DNA of 64,000 nt. It comes from an uncultured Pelagibacteraceae bacterium (GTDB lineage Bacteria; Pseudomonadota; Alphaproteobacteria; Pelagibacterales; Pelagibacteraceae). Every line of letters starts with the position of its first letter. Position 1 is the first letter of the stretch. The stretch lies in the NCBI GenBank assembly GCA_902599605.1, contig CACKFV010000002.1:19236-83235 (forward strand). The letters run 5' to 3'. Shown piece by piece: positions 45,290-55,136 of this stretch. The notes beneath the pieces were generated by a model. The model searched no databases and was not told where the DNA came from. It worked only from the letters and a program-made list of their open reading frames with translations. A program made the translations under genes and the position numbers.

Positions 45290-45693
45290 TAACATTTTAA
45301 AATCCACAAATCGTAAACTGGATGATCAAAAACTTGGATCGAAGGACTAGATGAAAAAGTCCATCCATTAAAAACAAAAACTTCATCATTATTAGAATTT
45401 TTACTGTCTTTCACTTGAAGATAAGTAGTTATTTCTGGATTATCATCAAATTTAGAATTTTTACATTTCAAAACTTTAATTTCTAAATTCTTATATATTA
45501 AACTTTCACCGATATTTAATTTTAACAATTTACTTTTTGAACTAAGTTTATCTAAAATTCTGATATCGATTTTTTTTCCAAAATAATCGAGATCATCAGC
45601 TTGTACAAGAATTATTGTTAAAAGAAAAAAGAAAATTGAGATTATTGATATTTTACTCTTTCCAGGATCTATATTTTTTATTTTCATTTTCAC
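45286..45693 (-). CDS. DUF2155-family protein, exported
   Basis: A 135-residue protein with an N-terminal signal or anchor (ISIISIFFFLLTIILVQA) and a DUF2155 domain: LNIGESLIYKNLEIKVLKC, then FNGWTFSSSPSIQVFDHPVYDLWIL. The family is restricted mainly to alphaproteobacteria and found near accC and the NDUFA12 gene. Function unknown. Its start overlaps the upstream NDUFA12 gene by 41 bases, so the true start could be later. Confidence 0.8.
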   Translation of the reverse strand: MKMKIKNIDPGKSKISIISIFFFLLTIILVQADDLDYFGKKIDIRILDKLSSKSKLLKLNIGESLIYKNLEIKVLKCKNSKFDDNPEITTYLQVKDSKNSNNDEVFVFNGWTFSSSPSIQVFDHPVYDLWILKCY

Positions 45694-46009
45694 TTTTTTT
45701 GGGGTGATAGGCTTTATCTGTTCCGGTAAGATTAGGTTTATGAGACTTTTGCCAAGAAAATTTTTTTTGATCTTGGACTTTTTCTATTTTGTTTTTTGTA
45801 AAATGTATCCAAGAAAACCATTCATTAGGTATTTTTGTTGAATCCACTTCACCATTATATATGACCCATCTTCTGCCATTTTTACTCTCATAATATTTGT
45901 TACCGTATTCATCTTTACCAATGAATTTTCCTTTAAAAAAAGTGTGAAGTCTTGTGCCTAGAGTTTGATGATTCCACCAAGTAAAAATTTGTTTAAATAG
46001 AGTCAACAT
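45653..46009 (-). CDS. NADH:ubiquinone oxidoreductase NDUFA12-type subunit
   Basis: A 118-residue homologue of mitochondrial NDUFA12 (B17.2), an accessory subunit of complex I kept in alphaproteobacteria. The recognisable parts are LGTRLHTFFKGKFIGKDEYG, then RRWVIYNGEVDSTKIPNEW and the C-terminal KPNLTGTDKAYHP. It lies in the accC-DUF2155 neighbourhood typical of the class, an argument for alphaproteobacterial origin. Confidence 0.92.
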   Translation of the reverse strand: MLTLFKQIFTWWNHQTLGTRLHTFFKGKFIGKDEYGNKYYESKNGRRWVIYNGEVDSTKIPNEWFSWIHFTKNKIEKVQDQKKFSWQKSHKPNLTGTDKAYHPKKSENENKKYRSWKE

Positions 46010-46119
46010 AAAAAATTAATTTTTTTTCAATTTTAAATTGTAAAAAATAAATTAGACTAAAAATTAATTTTGTATATACAATAGAATCTTTAATACTCAA
46101 AACAAATAAGGAAATTATT

Positions 46120-46950
46120 ATGGCAAAATATCTCGTTGAAACCTTTTATACCTGCACTTTTAAAGTCAGTCACTACCTTGATAAAATAGATGAAAAAGAA
46201 TTAGAAAATCTTGAAAAAAAAGAGGATGGAAAATTTGAAATATTGGATATGAAAATTGATAATCGAAAAACAAAAAATTTAGAAAAGAGTCTCAAAACAG
46301 TAAATAATCTAAGTGATAAAGAAAAACAAGTCCAGAAAGTAAGCAAAATTGATGATAACAAAAATATGAATAATACTTTTGTTAAAAATTTAAATGAATC
46401 AGTAAATAAAAGATTTGGTATGCCCGACAGAAGAAAAGGTTATATTCAAAAAGCTACCATAGGAGATCATAAGGTTTATTTACATACTGGTGAATATGAG
46501 GACGGGAAGATTGGGGAAATTTTTATAGATACTAGTAAAGAAGGCGAGCTAGTTAAAGCTTTGATGAATAATTTTGCAATAGCTATATCTTTGGGTTTGC
46601 AGTATGGCGTCCCATTAGATGAATTTGTAAATGCTTATGTAGATACAAAATTTGAACCTTCGGGAAAAGTTTATGGTAATGATAGAATTCTTTCTGCTTC
46701 ATCTATTTTAGATTATATATTTAGAGAACTTGCTATTTCCTACTTAAATAGAGAGGATCTTGCTCACACACCTTCAATTGGTAGATCGGACAAAATGGAT
46801 GAAAAAAATACAGTTGCTATGAGTGATGAAAATAACGAATTAATTAAAATAGTCAAAGATATCACCAGCAAGGGTTTTGTAAGAAATGATTATAAAAGAA
46901 AACTTATTGACTTATCTGATATAAGAATAAATCTTAAGGGTAAAAAATAA
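46120..46950 (+). CDS. Stand-alone NrdJ C-terminal-like (TSCPD-type) protein
   Basis: A 276-residue protein whose central part, about residues 105-215 ([53 protein letters not shown]), resembles the C-terminal region of alphaproteobacterial B12-dependent ribonucleotide reductase (NrdJ). No reductase core is present in the window. A separate C-terminal subunit, as in split NrdJ systems, is one possibility; an independent regulator is another. It has its own promoter region and stands between NDUFA12 and aspS. Confidence 0.75.
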   Translation: MAKYLVETFYTCTFKVSHYLDKIDEKELENLEKKEDGKFEILDMKIDNRKTKNLEKSLKTVNNLSDKEKQVQKVSKIDDNKNMNNTFVKNLNESVNKRFGMPDRRKGYIQKATIGDHKVYLHTGEYEDGKIGEIFIDTSKEGELVKALMNNFAIAISLGLQYGVPLDEFVNAYVDTKFEPSGKVYGNDRILSASSILDYIFRELAISYLNREDLAHTPSIGRSDKMDEKNTVAMSDENNELIKIVKDITSKGFVRNDYKRKLIDLSDIRINLKGKK

Positions 46951-48738
46951 TTACTTTTTTTTTGTAATTGAAAGCTGAAGTTCTTTTAATTGTTCCGCGT
47001 TAACTTCAGATGGTGCCATCATCATTAGATCTTGAGCGTTCTGGTTCATTGGGAACATTGTTACCTCTCTAATATTAGCTTCATTTGCAAGAAGCATTAC
47101 TATTCTATCAATTCCTGGAGCTATTCCACCATGAGGAGGTGCACCATAACTTAGTGCATTTATCATTCCACTAAATTTACTATCTACATCTTTTTTTTTG
47201 TATCCGGCTATTTCAAAAAGTTTATACATTAATTCTGGAATATGATTTCTAATCGCGCCAGAAGATAATTCTATTCCATTGCAAACAATATCATATTGAT
47301 ATGCCTTCATTTCTAATGGTTTGGAAAAATCAATATCTTTAATATCCCCTTGGGGCATTGAAAAGGGATTGTGACTAAATTTTAATTTTTTTGTCTTTTC
47401 ATCTATCTCGTACATAGGATAATCAATTATCCAACAAAACGAAAATATATCATTGGATATTAAGTTCAAATCCTCAGCAATTTTATTCCTTGCAAAAGAA
47501 AGAATTTTTTCAACATCTTTTTTTTGTCCACATGACATGAAAATACTGTCGCCAATTTCAGAATTAGTTAATTCTAAAATTTTTTCACAAGCTTCTGAAG
47601 AAAAAAATTTTCCAACAGGACCTTTACCTACAATTTTACTATTTTCCTCAATAAAGGAGAAATATGCTAAACCGCCTGAACCTTCTTTCTTAGCCCAATT
47701 ATCAATATTGTCAAAAAAGCTTCTTGGTTTATCTTTCGTATTCTTTGTAATGATTGCTTTTACAACTTTTCCTTTTGAAACCTCTTTTTTAAAAATATCA
47801 AAATTAACGTCATCTCTGCTAAAAATTTCTGTAATATTCGAAATAATCAGAGGATTTCTGAGATCAGGTTTATCTGTTCCATATTTCTCAATTGCTTCTG
47901 AATATTTTATTCTAGGAAACTTTTTACTTGCTAGTTTTTTATTCGAAAATTCCTTAAATAACTTTAGAAACAGATTTTCAATTACTAAAAAAACATCTTC
48001 TTGTTCAACAAATGACATTTCTATATCCAGTTGATAAAATTCCCCAGGACTTCTGTCTGCTCTTGCATCCTCGTCTCTGAAGCAAGGCGCAATTTGAAAA
48101 TATTTATCAAATCCTGAAATCATTATTAGTTGTTTAAATTGTTGCGGTGCTTGAGGCAAAGCATAAAATTTTCCAGGATTTAATCTACTTGGAACAAGAA
48201 AGTCTCTTGCTCCTTCAGGACTTGATGAAGTTAATATGGGTGTTTGAAACTCTAAAAAATCCATCTTTTCCATTTCTTTTCTAATAAAAGAAATTACTTT
48301 TGATCTTAATATAATATTATTATGAATTTGTTTTCTTCTTAAATCTAGAAATCTATACTTAAGTCTTATCTCCTCAGAATATTCTTGATCACTAAAAACA
48401 GGTAGAGGTAACTCTTTTGTTTTTCCAATAATTTCGAATTTTTTAATAGCAACTTCAATCTCCCCTGTTAAAAGATCTTTATTAATTGTTTCTTTTGTTC
48501 TTTCTATAACTTTTCCATTAATTTTAATAACTGTTTCAAGTTGAAGCTTTTCCAATTCTTTAAAAAATTTGTTTTCTTTATCAATTACACATTGTGTTAT
48601 CCCATAATGATCTCTAAGATCAATGAAAAGAAGATTTCCATGATCTCTTTTTTTATTTATCCAGCCAGATAATACTACATCTTTTTTAGTAAATTTTTTT
48701 GTGAGTTCGCCACAAGTATGTGTTCTAAACTTATTCAA
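46951..48738 (-). CDS. aspS: Aspartyl-tRNA synthetase
   Basis: A 595-residue bacterial-type class IIb AspRS. The OB-fold anticodon domain is at the start (LSGWINKKRDHGNLLFIDLR), motif 2 is FRDEDARADRSPGEFYQLDIE, split here at FRDED and RADRSPGEFYQLD, and motif 3 is GIAPGIDRIVMLL. The bacterial GAD insertion domain sits at about 300-420. It overlaps the upstream Hda-like gene by 4 bases. Confidence 0.95.
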   Translation of the reverse strand: MNKFRTHTCGELTKKFTKKDVVLSGWINKKRDHGNLLFIDLRDHYGITQCVIDKENKFFKELEKLQLETVIKINGKVIERTKETINKDLLTGEIEVAIKKFEIIGKTKELPLPVFSDQEYSEEIRLKYRFLDLRRKQIHNNIILRSKVISFIRKEMEKMDFLEFQTPILTSSSPEGARDFLVPSRLNPGKFYALPQAPQQFKQLIMISGFDKYFQIAPCFRDEDARADRSPGEFYQLDIEMSFVEQEDVFLVIENLFLKLFKEFSNKKLASKKFPRIKYSEAIEKYGTDKPDLRNPLIISNITEIFSRDDVNFDIFKKEVSKGKVVKAIITKNTKDKPRSFFDNIDNWAKKEGSGGLAYFSFIEENSKIVGKGPVGKFFSSEACEKILELTNSEIGDSIFMSCGQKKDVEKILSFARNKIAEDLNLISNDIFSFCWIIDYPMYEIDEKTKKLKFSHNPFSMPQGDIKDIDFSKPLEMKAYQYDIVCNGIELSSGAIRNHIPELMYKLFEIAGYKKKDVDSKFSGMINALSYGAPPHGGIAPGIDRIVMLLANEANIREVTMFPMNQNAQDLMMMAPSEVNAEQLKELQLSITKKK

Positions 48739-49415
48739 TTTGATACTCCTAAAATTTCTTTAATTATTTTTAAATTAATAGGTTTTTTTTTTTTTAAACT
48801 AATTTCGTCAATTGTACATATAAATTCCGAAATTTTTTCATAGGATCTAGCTATTCTTTTACAAATAAAATTTATGAGTTTCTTATCTAAAATTATTTGA
48901 CTATCTGAAAAATTCTTCACAATAAGTGCGTAAATAAGTTCATCATCTGGTTTATTAATTTTGGCACTAAGAATATTTTTAAACCTTGAATTTAAGTCCT
49001 CAAGTTTTGTCTCCATCTCATTAATAGCTTTCACTGATGTTATTAATAAGTATTTGTTTTCTTTTTCAACCGTATCTATTAAAGAGTAAGTTGTTTCCTC
49101 ATCGCATCTTTCATTGAAATCTTCAATTACAATATTTTGATATCCTTTAATTTTATCGAATATTTTTTCATTCAACTCTTTAAATTTTAATTTGATACTA
49201 TTTTCGTTTTTTAAAAAAATTTCCGATAAATGAGACTTGCCTGATTTTCGTTCACCATAAACATTTAATATTTTTTTTTCCCAATTAGGCCAACTTTTGA
49301 TTAAATTAAATGCAAAATAATTACATTCACTTACAAAAAAATCATTTTTATTAAAATTTGATAATTGCTCAAACTTAAATATTTCTTGCCTTAGGTCTCT
49401 TATCTTACTTTCCAT
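48735..49415 (-). CDS. hda: DnaA/Hda-like replication regulatory protein
   Basis: A 226-residue AAA+ relative of DnaA. The start FNKNDFFVSECNYFAFNLIKSWPNW matches the Hda N-terminal pattern, Walker A is GERKSGKSHLSEIF, and Walker B is reduced (IVIEDFNE). The C-terminal DNA-binding domain of DnaA is missing, as in Hda. By family, it would stimulate ATP hydrolysis by DnaA. It overlaps the DUF2066 gene by 16 bases. Confidence 0.78.
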   Translation of the reverse strand: MESKIRDLRQEIFKFEQLSNFNKNDFFVSECNYFAFNLIKSWPNWEKKILNVYGERKSGKSHLSEIFLKNENSIKLKFKELNEKIFDKIKGYQNIVIEDFNERCDEETTYSLIDTVEKENKYLLITSVKAINEMETKLEDLNSRFKNILSAKINKPDDELIYALIVKNFSDSQIILDKKLINFICKRIARSYEKISEFICTIDEISLKKKKPINLKIIKEILGVSN

Positions 49416-50476
49416 AGTTCTTGATTAGTATCGATGTCGATATCTTTCTCTTTCATTAAGGTTAAAAATTGATTTGGATTACCATTAAAAATTATTTTAT
49501 AAATTGTATTATTATTATTAAAACTTGTAACGTAAAAGTTTGAAACTAAATCAAGCTGGGCTAAATAATTTTCAATTAATTGAATTTGTTTAACTTTTTT
49601 TGAATTAACAGAAATATTTATTGGGAGTTTGATTGAGGTATTAATTTGGTTATTTTGTTTCCAAATATCTTCAAAAAAAATCTTAGTTTTGTCAATAATA
49701 TTTAATAGTTGTAAATTATCTGAAATATCAACTTTTTTATAACTTTGATTTGAAATCTTTACTTTGCCTTCATAAAACATTTTTGAGAGTACTCTTAAAT
49801 TATTCTTGTTTTTAAAATATATTGCAACTATATAATCCTCCGTATCGTATTTTTTTACAATCTGATCAAATTTAAAATTTTCAATTGTATCTTTGTTTTC
49901 GTTAATTAACTTTAGATCGAGAATGTCTTCTTCATGCAATACATAATTTATTTGAGAAAAATTTTTTTTATCATCATTCCATTTTGTGTAGAACGGATTT
50001 CTGTCAAATAAAAGAGCGCTGTCTTCGTCATTATCTATAAGAATAAGTAAAGTCAGAAACTCTTTTTTTTTATACATTGATGGAAATATATTTTTCTTTT
50101 CAAAAAAATTTAAAATTTTAGGCTTATCAAAATTTACCTCGAAATTTGCTTGATAATTTTTATTTAGAAACTGTTCATTTGTAATAGTGAAAGAATCAAT
50201 AAGATATTTAATATCTTTTAATTGTGTATTTTTAATTTTGTTTTTATCATTAGAGGTTATTAAGCTATTTAAAAGAATATCAAAGGCTTCATCAAATGCT
50301 TTGTTGATAACTTTTTCCTTATTAAAATTAGAATTAAAAGGTTCTTCAATTTCTATGTCTTGAATTTTGAAAATTTTGCCAAAAGTATTAGTGTGAATAA
50401 AACTAATAAAAATTATTACAAATATAGTAAAAACTATATAAGATGAAGACTTCAAAAAATTTTTTTTTAAAAACAT
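49400..50476 (-). CDS. DUF2066-type membrane-anchored protein
   Basis: A 358-residue protein with an N-terminal anchor (SYIVFTIFVIIFISFIHTN) and a periplasmic part resembling DUF2066 (NKEKVINKAFDEAFDILLNS, KEFLTLLILIDNDEDSALLF, WNDDK). The family is often encoded beside the Hda-like gene and purM, as here. Function unknown. Its start is only 8 bases from the purM start on the other strand, so the promoters must overlap coding sequence. Confidence 0.75.
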   Translation of the reverse strand: MFLKKNFLKSSSYIVFTIFVIIFISFIHTNTFGKIFKIQDIEIEEPFNSNFNKEKVINKAFDEAFDILLNSLITSNDKNKIKNTQLKDIKYLIDSFTITNEQFLNKNYQANFEVNFDKPKILNFFEKKNIFPSMYKKKEFLTLLILIDNDEDSALLFDRNPFYTKWNDDKKNFSQINYVLHEEDILDLKLINENKDTIENFKFDQIVKKYDTEDYIVAIYFKNKNNLRVLSKMFYEGKVKISNQSYKKVDISDNLQLLNIIDKTKIFFEDIWKQNNQINTSIKLPINISVNSKKVKQIQLIENYLAQLDLVSNFYVTSFNNNNTIYKIIFNGNPNQFLTLMKEKDIDIDTNQELWKVR

Positions 50477-50484
50477 TTTAAATT

Positions 50485-51510
50485 ATGAAAAAATATAAAT
50501 TTACATATCAAAAAAGCGGAGTAAACATAAATGCATCTAATCAATTCATTAAATATATATCTAAATTAACCAAAAAAGGAAATTCTAAAAATAAATTTAA
50601 AAATATAGGTAGTTTTGGTTCAATAAACGAAATTCCAAAAAAATTTAATAATCCTCTACTGGTAAGTAGCACTGATGGTGTAGGAACTAAACTTGAAATA
50701 GCAAATATTTTAAATAAGTTTAATACAATTGGAATAGATTTGGTTGCAATGTGTGTAAATGATATTCTGGTACTTGGAGCAAAACCACTTTTTTTCTTAG
50801 ATTACATTTCAATTGATAAAATAAATTTAACAAAATTAAAAAAAATTATTAAAGGTATACATGAAGGTTGCAAAATGAGCGACTGCCAATTAGTGGGCGG
50901 AGAAACAGCTGAAATGCCAGGTACCTACTCTAAAAATAAATTTGATTTGGCTGGATTTTCTGTAGGACTTGTTAACAAGAATGATGTATTAAATAAGGAA
51001 AAGATAAAAGAAAATGATTTGATTTTAGCAATACCTTCTAGTGGTCTGCATTCAAATGGATATTCCTTATTAAGAGAAGTTTTAAAAAAAAAGAAAATCA
51101 ATATAAAAAAAAATAAATTTTTACGGAATGAAATATTAAAACCTACCAAAATATATGTTAGAGAAATTATGAATTTGCTTGATAGAAAATTGATTAATGG
51201 ATGTGCAAATATAACAGGTGGAGGTATTGGTGACAACATTGAAAGAGTATTACCAAAAAAACTTTGTGCAAGAATAGATTTAGAAAAAATAAAAACTTAT
51301 AAGATTTTTAGTTGGATCAACAAAAATGGTGTTTCTCAAAAAGAAATGCTCAAAACTTTTAATTGTGGCGTAGGTTTTTGTTTGATCGTTAAAAAAAATA
51401 ATTTTCATAAAATTTTAAAGTTTTTTTCCAAACAATACCGCCCCTACATAATTGGAGAGATAATTAAAAATAAGAGTAAAGTAAAATATACTAACAATAT
51501 ACGTTGGTAA
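50485..51510 (+). CDS. purM: Phosphoribosylformylglycinamidine cyclo-ligase
   Basis: A 341-residue enzyme closing the imidazole ring to AIR in purine synthesis. It has VSSTDGVGTKLEIA, the DYIS region, GGETAEMPGTYSKNKFDLAG, IPSSGLHSNGYSL and TGGGIGDNIERVLP. It is followed after one base by purN. Confidence 0.96.
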   Translation: MKKYKFTYQKSGVNINASNQFIKYISKLTKKGNSKNKFKNIGSFGSINEIPKKFNNPLLVSSTDGVGTKLEIANILNKFNTIGIDLVAMCVNDILVLGAKPLFFLDYISIDKINLTKLKKIIKGIHEGCKMSDCQLVGGETAEMPGTYSKNKFDLAGFSVGLVNKNDVLNKEKIKENDLILAIPSSGLHSNGYSLLREVLKKKKINIKKNKFLRNEILKPTKIYVREIMNLLDRKLINGCANITGGGIGDNIERVLPKKLCARIDLEKIKTYKIFSWINKNGVSQKEMLKTFNCGVGFCLIVKKNNFHKILKFFSKQYRPYIIGEIIKNKSKVKYTNNIRW

Positions 51511-51511
51511 T

Positions 51512-52081
51512 GTGATCAAGAAAAAGGCTAATATTGCTGTGTTTATCTCAGGAAGGGGAACAAATCTTAAAGCTATAATTTTAAGGTCAAAGAAAAAAAA
51601 ATGTAATTATAAAGTTGCATATGTAATAAGCAATAAAAAGAATGCTGCCGGACTTAAAATTGCAAGAAAAAATAAGATTTTAACTAAAATTCTTTCTCGA
51701 TCGTTTTTAAAAACTGAACAAAAAAAATTAGCAAAAATTCTCATTAATAAAAATATAAAGTTTATTTGTTTAGCAGGGTTTATGAAAATTTTAAGTCCAT
51801 ATTTTCTTAATTTTTTTAAAAATAAAATAATTAATATTCATCCATCTTTATTGCCAAAGTACAAAGGTCTCAACACACACCAAAGAGCTTTAAAGGCTAA
51901 AGAAAAATTTTCAGGATGCACAATACATTACGTCAGTAAAAAATTAGACTCTGGTAAGATCATTGCAAAAAAAAAGGTAAAAATTTTCAAAAAAGATACT
52001 TTAAAAAAATTGGAAAAAAAGGTACTTAAAGAAGAGAATAAACTTTATCCTCTAGTTTTAGAAAAACTAGTTAGGTCTTAA
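51512..52081 (+). CDS. purN: Phosphoribosylglycinamide formyltransferase
   Basis: A 189-residue formyltransferase of purine synthesis, starting with GTG. The substrate loop is VFISGRGTNLKAII. The catalytic Asn and His are in NIHPSLLPKYKGLNTH and the Asp in SKKLDSGKIIAKK. It is co-transcribed with purM, and its stop overlaps the converging ndk by 11 bases. Confidence 0.95.
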   Translation: MIKKKANIAVFISGRGTNLKAIILRSKKKKCNYKVAYVISNKKNAAGLKIARKNKILTKILSRSFLKTEQKKLAKILINKNIKFICLAGFMKILSPYFLNFFKNKIINIHPSLLPKYKGLNTHQRALKAKEKFSGCTIHYVSKKLDSGKIIAKKKVKIFKKDTLKKLEKKVLKEENKLYPLVLEKLVRS

Positions 52082-52481
52082 AAAAAAAATTAATTTCTTT
52101 ATTTGCGTTTTCAATACTGTCTGAACCATGAACTGAATTTTTATCAATGGATAATCCATATTTTTTTCGTATTGTTCCTTCGTCTGCTTTATTAGGATCA
52201 GTTGCTCCCATAACTTTTCGATTTTCAGAAACTGCATCAACCTTTTCAAGTATCATTGCAACAATAGGCCCAGACGAAAGATATTCGCAAAGATCATTAT
52301 AAAAAGGTTTTGTTTCATGTACTTTATAAAAAATTTCAGCATCTTTTTTTTCTAATTTTACTTTTTTTTGTTTAGAAATTTTAAAACCAGATTTAATAAA
52401 AAATTGTTTTATCTCTTCTTCTAAATTTCTTTCAACTGCATCAGGTTTAATCAATGAAAGAGTTTGTTCAACTTTATTCAT
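52071..52481 (-). CDS. ndk: Nucleoside diphosphate kinase
   Basis: A 136-residue NDP kinase. TLSLIKPDAVERN is the N-terminal signature and the phosphoryl-accepting histidine lies in NSVHGSDSIENA. The frame extends to 52493, but Met at 52481 is preferred because a good Shine-Dalgarno (GAGGA) precedes it. It follows pepA, whose stop it overlaps by 8 bases. Confidence 0.95.
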   Translation of the reverse strand: MNKVEQTLSLIKPDAVERNLEEEIKQFFIKSGFKISKQKKVKLEKKDAEIFYKVHETKPFYNDLCEYLSSGPIVAMILEKVDAVSENRKVMGATDPNKADEGTIRKKYGLSIDKNSVHGSDSIENANKEINFFFKT

Positions 52482-53934
52482 AATTATCCTCAATAAACTT
52501 ATTTAACAATCTTACCCCATAACCTGTTGCTCCACTTGAATTAAGAGCTCCGGCATATTTTGAAAAAGCCATCCCTGCAATATCCAAATGAGCCCAAGGA
52601 GTTTTATTTAAAATAAATCTTTGCAAAAACTGAGCCGCGGTAGTCGACCCTGCTCCACCAACATAATTTATATTCTGCATATCTGCATTTTTAGAATTCA
52701 TAAGTTTATCGTAATTAGAATGTAACGGAAGTCTCCAAGCTTTTTCCTCAACTTTTTCACCCGCTTCATGAATTTGCTTTGATAAATTATCGTTATTTGA
52801 AAATAATCCAGCATACTCAGATCCCAAAGCAACCACTATCGCACCAGTAAGAGTTGCTAAGTCAATAATCAAATTAGGTTTAAATTTTTTTTCTGTAAAA
52901 GTTATTGCGTCCGCTAAAACTAATCTTCCCTCTGCATCAGTATTTAATACCTCAATTGTTTTTCCACTATACGATTTTACAATATCTCCAGGTCTTTGCG
53001 CATTTCCTCCTGGCATATTTTCAACTAATCCAACAACACCAACAGCATTAACTTTTGATTTTCTGAGAGCCAAATTTTTCATAAGACCCACAACTACAGC
53101 TGAACCAGCCATATCGTAAGTCATATCTTCCATAAACCTAGCGGGCTTTAAAGATATACCCCCAGTATCAAAACAAACCCCTTTGCCTACAAAAGCTAAT
53201 GGTTTTGAATTTGAATTTTTTCCTCGCCATTCAAGTGTTACTAGATATGAGCCTCTAATGCTTCCTTGACCAACACCAACTAGCGCGTTGCAACCCATTT
53301 TCTTCAATTGCTTTTCATTATAAACAGAAACTTTAAGGCCAATTTTTTTTAGTTGAGTAAGCCTCTTTGCGTACTCATCTGGGTGCAAAATATTCCCAGG
53401 CTCTGACACTAGATCTTTTGTATAGTTTACTCCTAGCTCTATTGCTTTAAATTTGTCATAAATTTTTTTATTAAATTTTTTTAACGATATTATATTCACT
53501 TTTAATGTTTTTGAGTCCTTTTTTGATTTATATCTGTCAAAGGAATATGACTTTAATCTCATTCCATGTAAAAATTCATAAATAGCATCTGACTTCAAGT
53601 TTATAGAAATTGTATCTGAAACAATATGAACTGCTCCTGTCCCCTCGCTATTTAAAAAATCTGTGAGTTTAGCTCCACTTTTTTCTGTTTCATTTGGTTT
53701 CTGATTTTTCTTTAATGAAATCAAAATTATTTTTTGATTTGGATTTAAGTCAAAAGACAATAAACCTTTTTTTTTATTTTTATTTTTTAAGAGCACATTT
53801 AAATTTTTATGTTCTGGGGAGTTAAGGTACTTTTTTAAATGAGTTATTTCTGACTTTTCGTTAGTAAAAAAGGCAATACATCCAGAAAGCTTTGAGATAT
53901 TTGTAAATTTTGAAAAAGTGTCTTTTATAATCAT
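52474..53934 (-). CDS. pepA: Leucyl aminopeptidase (M17)
   Basis: A 486-residue zinc/manganese aminopeptidase. The metal and catalytic segments are VGKGVCFDTGGISLKPA, MTYDMAGSAVV and NTDAEGRLVLADA. The N-terminal domain is more variable. It is divergent from lptF, a conserved order in alphaproteobacteria, and followed by ndk. Confidence 0.94.
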   Translation of the reverse strand: MIIKDTFSKFTNISKLSGCIAFFTNEKSEITHLKKYLNSPEHKNLNVLLKNKNKKKGLLSFDLNPNQKIILISLKKNQKPNETEKSGAKLTDFLNSEGTGAVHIVSDTISINLKSDAIYEFLHGMRLKSYSFDRYKSKKDSKTLKVNIISLKKFNKKIYDKFKAIELGVNYTKDLVSEPGNILHPDEYAKRLTQLKKIGLKVSVYNEKQLKKMGCNALVGVGQGSIRGSYLVTLEWRGKNSNSKPLAFVGKGVCFDTGGISLKPARFMEDMTYDMAGSAVVVGLMKNLALRKSKVNAVGVVGLVENMPGGNAQRPGDIVKSYSGKTIEVLNTDAEGRLVLADAITFTEKKFKPNLIIDLATLTGAIVVALGSEYAGLFSNNDNLSKQIHEAGEKVEEKAWRLPLHSNYDKLMNSKNADMQNINYVGGAGSTTAAQFLQRFILNKTPWAHLDIAGMAFSKYAGALNSSGATGYGVRLLNKFIEDNYE

Positions 53935-53990
53935 AATTTTTTATTCATTTTTCTACCAAAACGTGTATATGTTTATTTTATAGAATTTCA

Positions 53991-55136
53991 ATGAAAAAAA
54001 TTATTTTTAAAAACTTTTTACGTGAAACAACAATATTTTTTTTACTTTCTTGTAGTTCTGTCGCACTTATTGTTTGGGTTATTCAAGCTGTTAATTACTT
54101 GGGTTTTGTGACTGAAGATGGTCACGGTTTTAAAGTTTATTTCCTTTACACGTTATTGAGTCTTCCGAAAATTTTTAATGAAATTTTACCGTTCATGTTT
54201 TTCTTTGCTGTTTTTTTTACCCTTGTGAAATATGAGGATCAAAACCAAATTCTCATTTTTTGGACTAACGGCGTAAAAAAAAGTGAGTTTCTAAATATAA
54301 TTATAAAATACTCTCTGATTTTTTTAATTTTACAATCTATAATGAATATTTTTTTGGTTCCTTATACTCAAGATAAGGCAAGATCTTACATTAGACAATC
54401 AAATATCGATTTTTTACCATCTCTTGTCAAACCCAAAAAATTTATGGATACTGTAGAAAAACTTACGATATATGTTGATAAAAAAAATGAATTAAATGAA
54501 TTCGAAAATATAGTTATAAAAGATACATATAATAGAAATGACTCTAGAATTATATATGCAAAAAGGGGTTTCTTCTCTAAATATGATGATCAAAATTTTT
54601 TAGTTTTAAATGAAGGAAAAATTTTAAATATTAATAAAGGCAAAACAACTGTAATTGATTTTAATAAAACTCAATTAAATTTAGCTGATTACAGTTCAAA
54701 AACTACAAAATATCCAAAATTACAAGAAATAAATATTTTCAGTTTGGCAAAATGTCTGTTCCAGCCCAAAGATCAAAGAACTCAAATAATGCTTGGAGAT
54801 AAAAATGAATTTATCTTTCAATGTTCTCATGAAGCAAAACAGTTGAATGGAATTTCTCAAGAATTTTTCAGCAGGATATTTAAACCCTTATACATCCCAT
54901 TATTAGCAATAGTATCCGCTTTGCTTTTGATTAAGTCAAAAAATTCTATTGGGTACTCTAGATACAAAATTATGATTTTTATTACTGGAGTTATTTTAAT
55001 CTCTTTTTCAGAAATTTTAACAAAATATTTTTCTTACGACTTTAATAATAGTTTTATGATAATGTTTTTTCCAATTATAATATCAATAATATTTTACTTT
55101 TTATTCTATAAACAATCTTTAACTTCACCGAAATGA
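53991..55136 (+). CDS. lptF: LPS export permease LptF
   Basis: A 381-residue permease of the LptB2FG transporter that extracts LPS from the inner membrane. Three N-terminal and three C-terminal membrane helices flank a periplasmic domain; SLPKIFNEILPFMFFFAVFF is the typical YjgP/YjgQ segment. It overlaps lptG by 4 bases and opens the lptFGD-surA-pdxA-rsmA cluster. Confidence 0.9.
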   Translation: MKKIIFKNFLRETTIFFLLSCSSVALIVWVIQAVNYLGFVTEDGHGFKVYFLYTLLSLPKIFNEILPFMFFFAVFFTLVKYEDQNQILIFWTNGVKKSEFLNIIIKYSLIFLILQSIMNIFLVPYTQDKARSYIRQSNIDFLPSLVKPKKFMDTVEKLTIYVDKKNELNEFENIVIKDTYNRNDSRIIYAKRGFFSKYDDQNFLVLNEGKILNINKGKTTVIDFNKTQLNLADYSSKTTKYPKLQEINIFSLAKCLFQPKDQRTQIMLGDKNEFIFQCSHEAKQLNGISQEFFSRIFKPLYIPLLAIVSALLLIKSKNSIGYSRYKIMIFITGVILISFSEILTKYFSYDFNNSFMIMFFPIIISIIFYFLFYKQSLTSPK

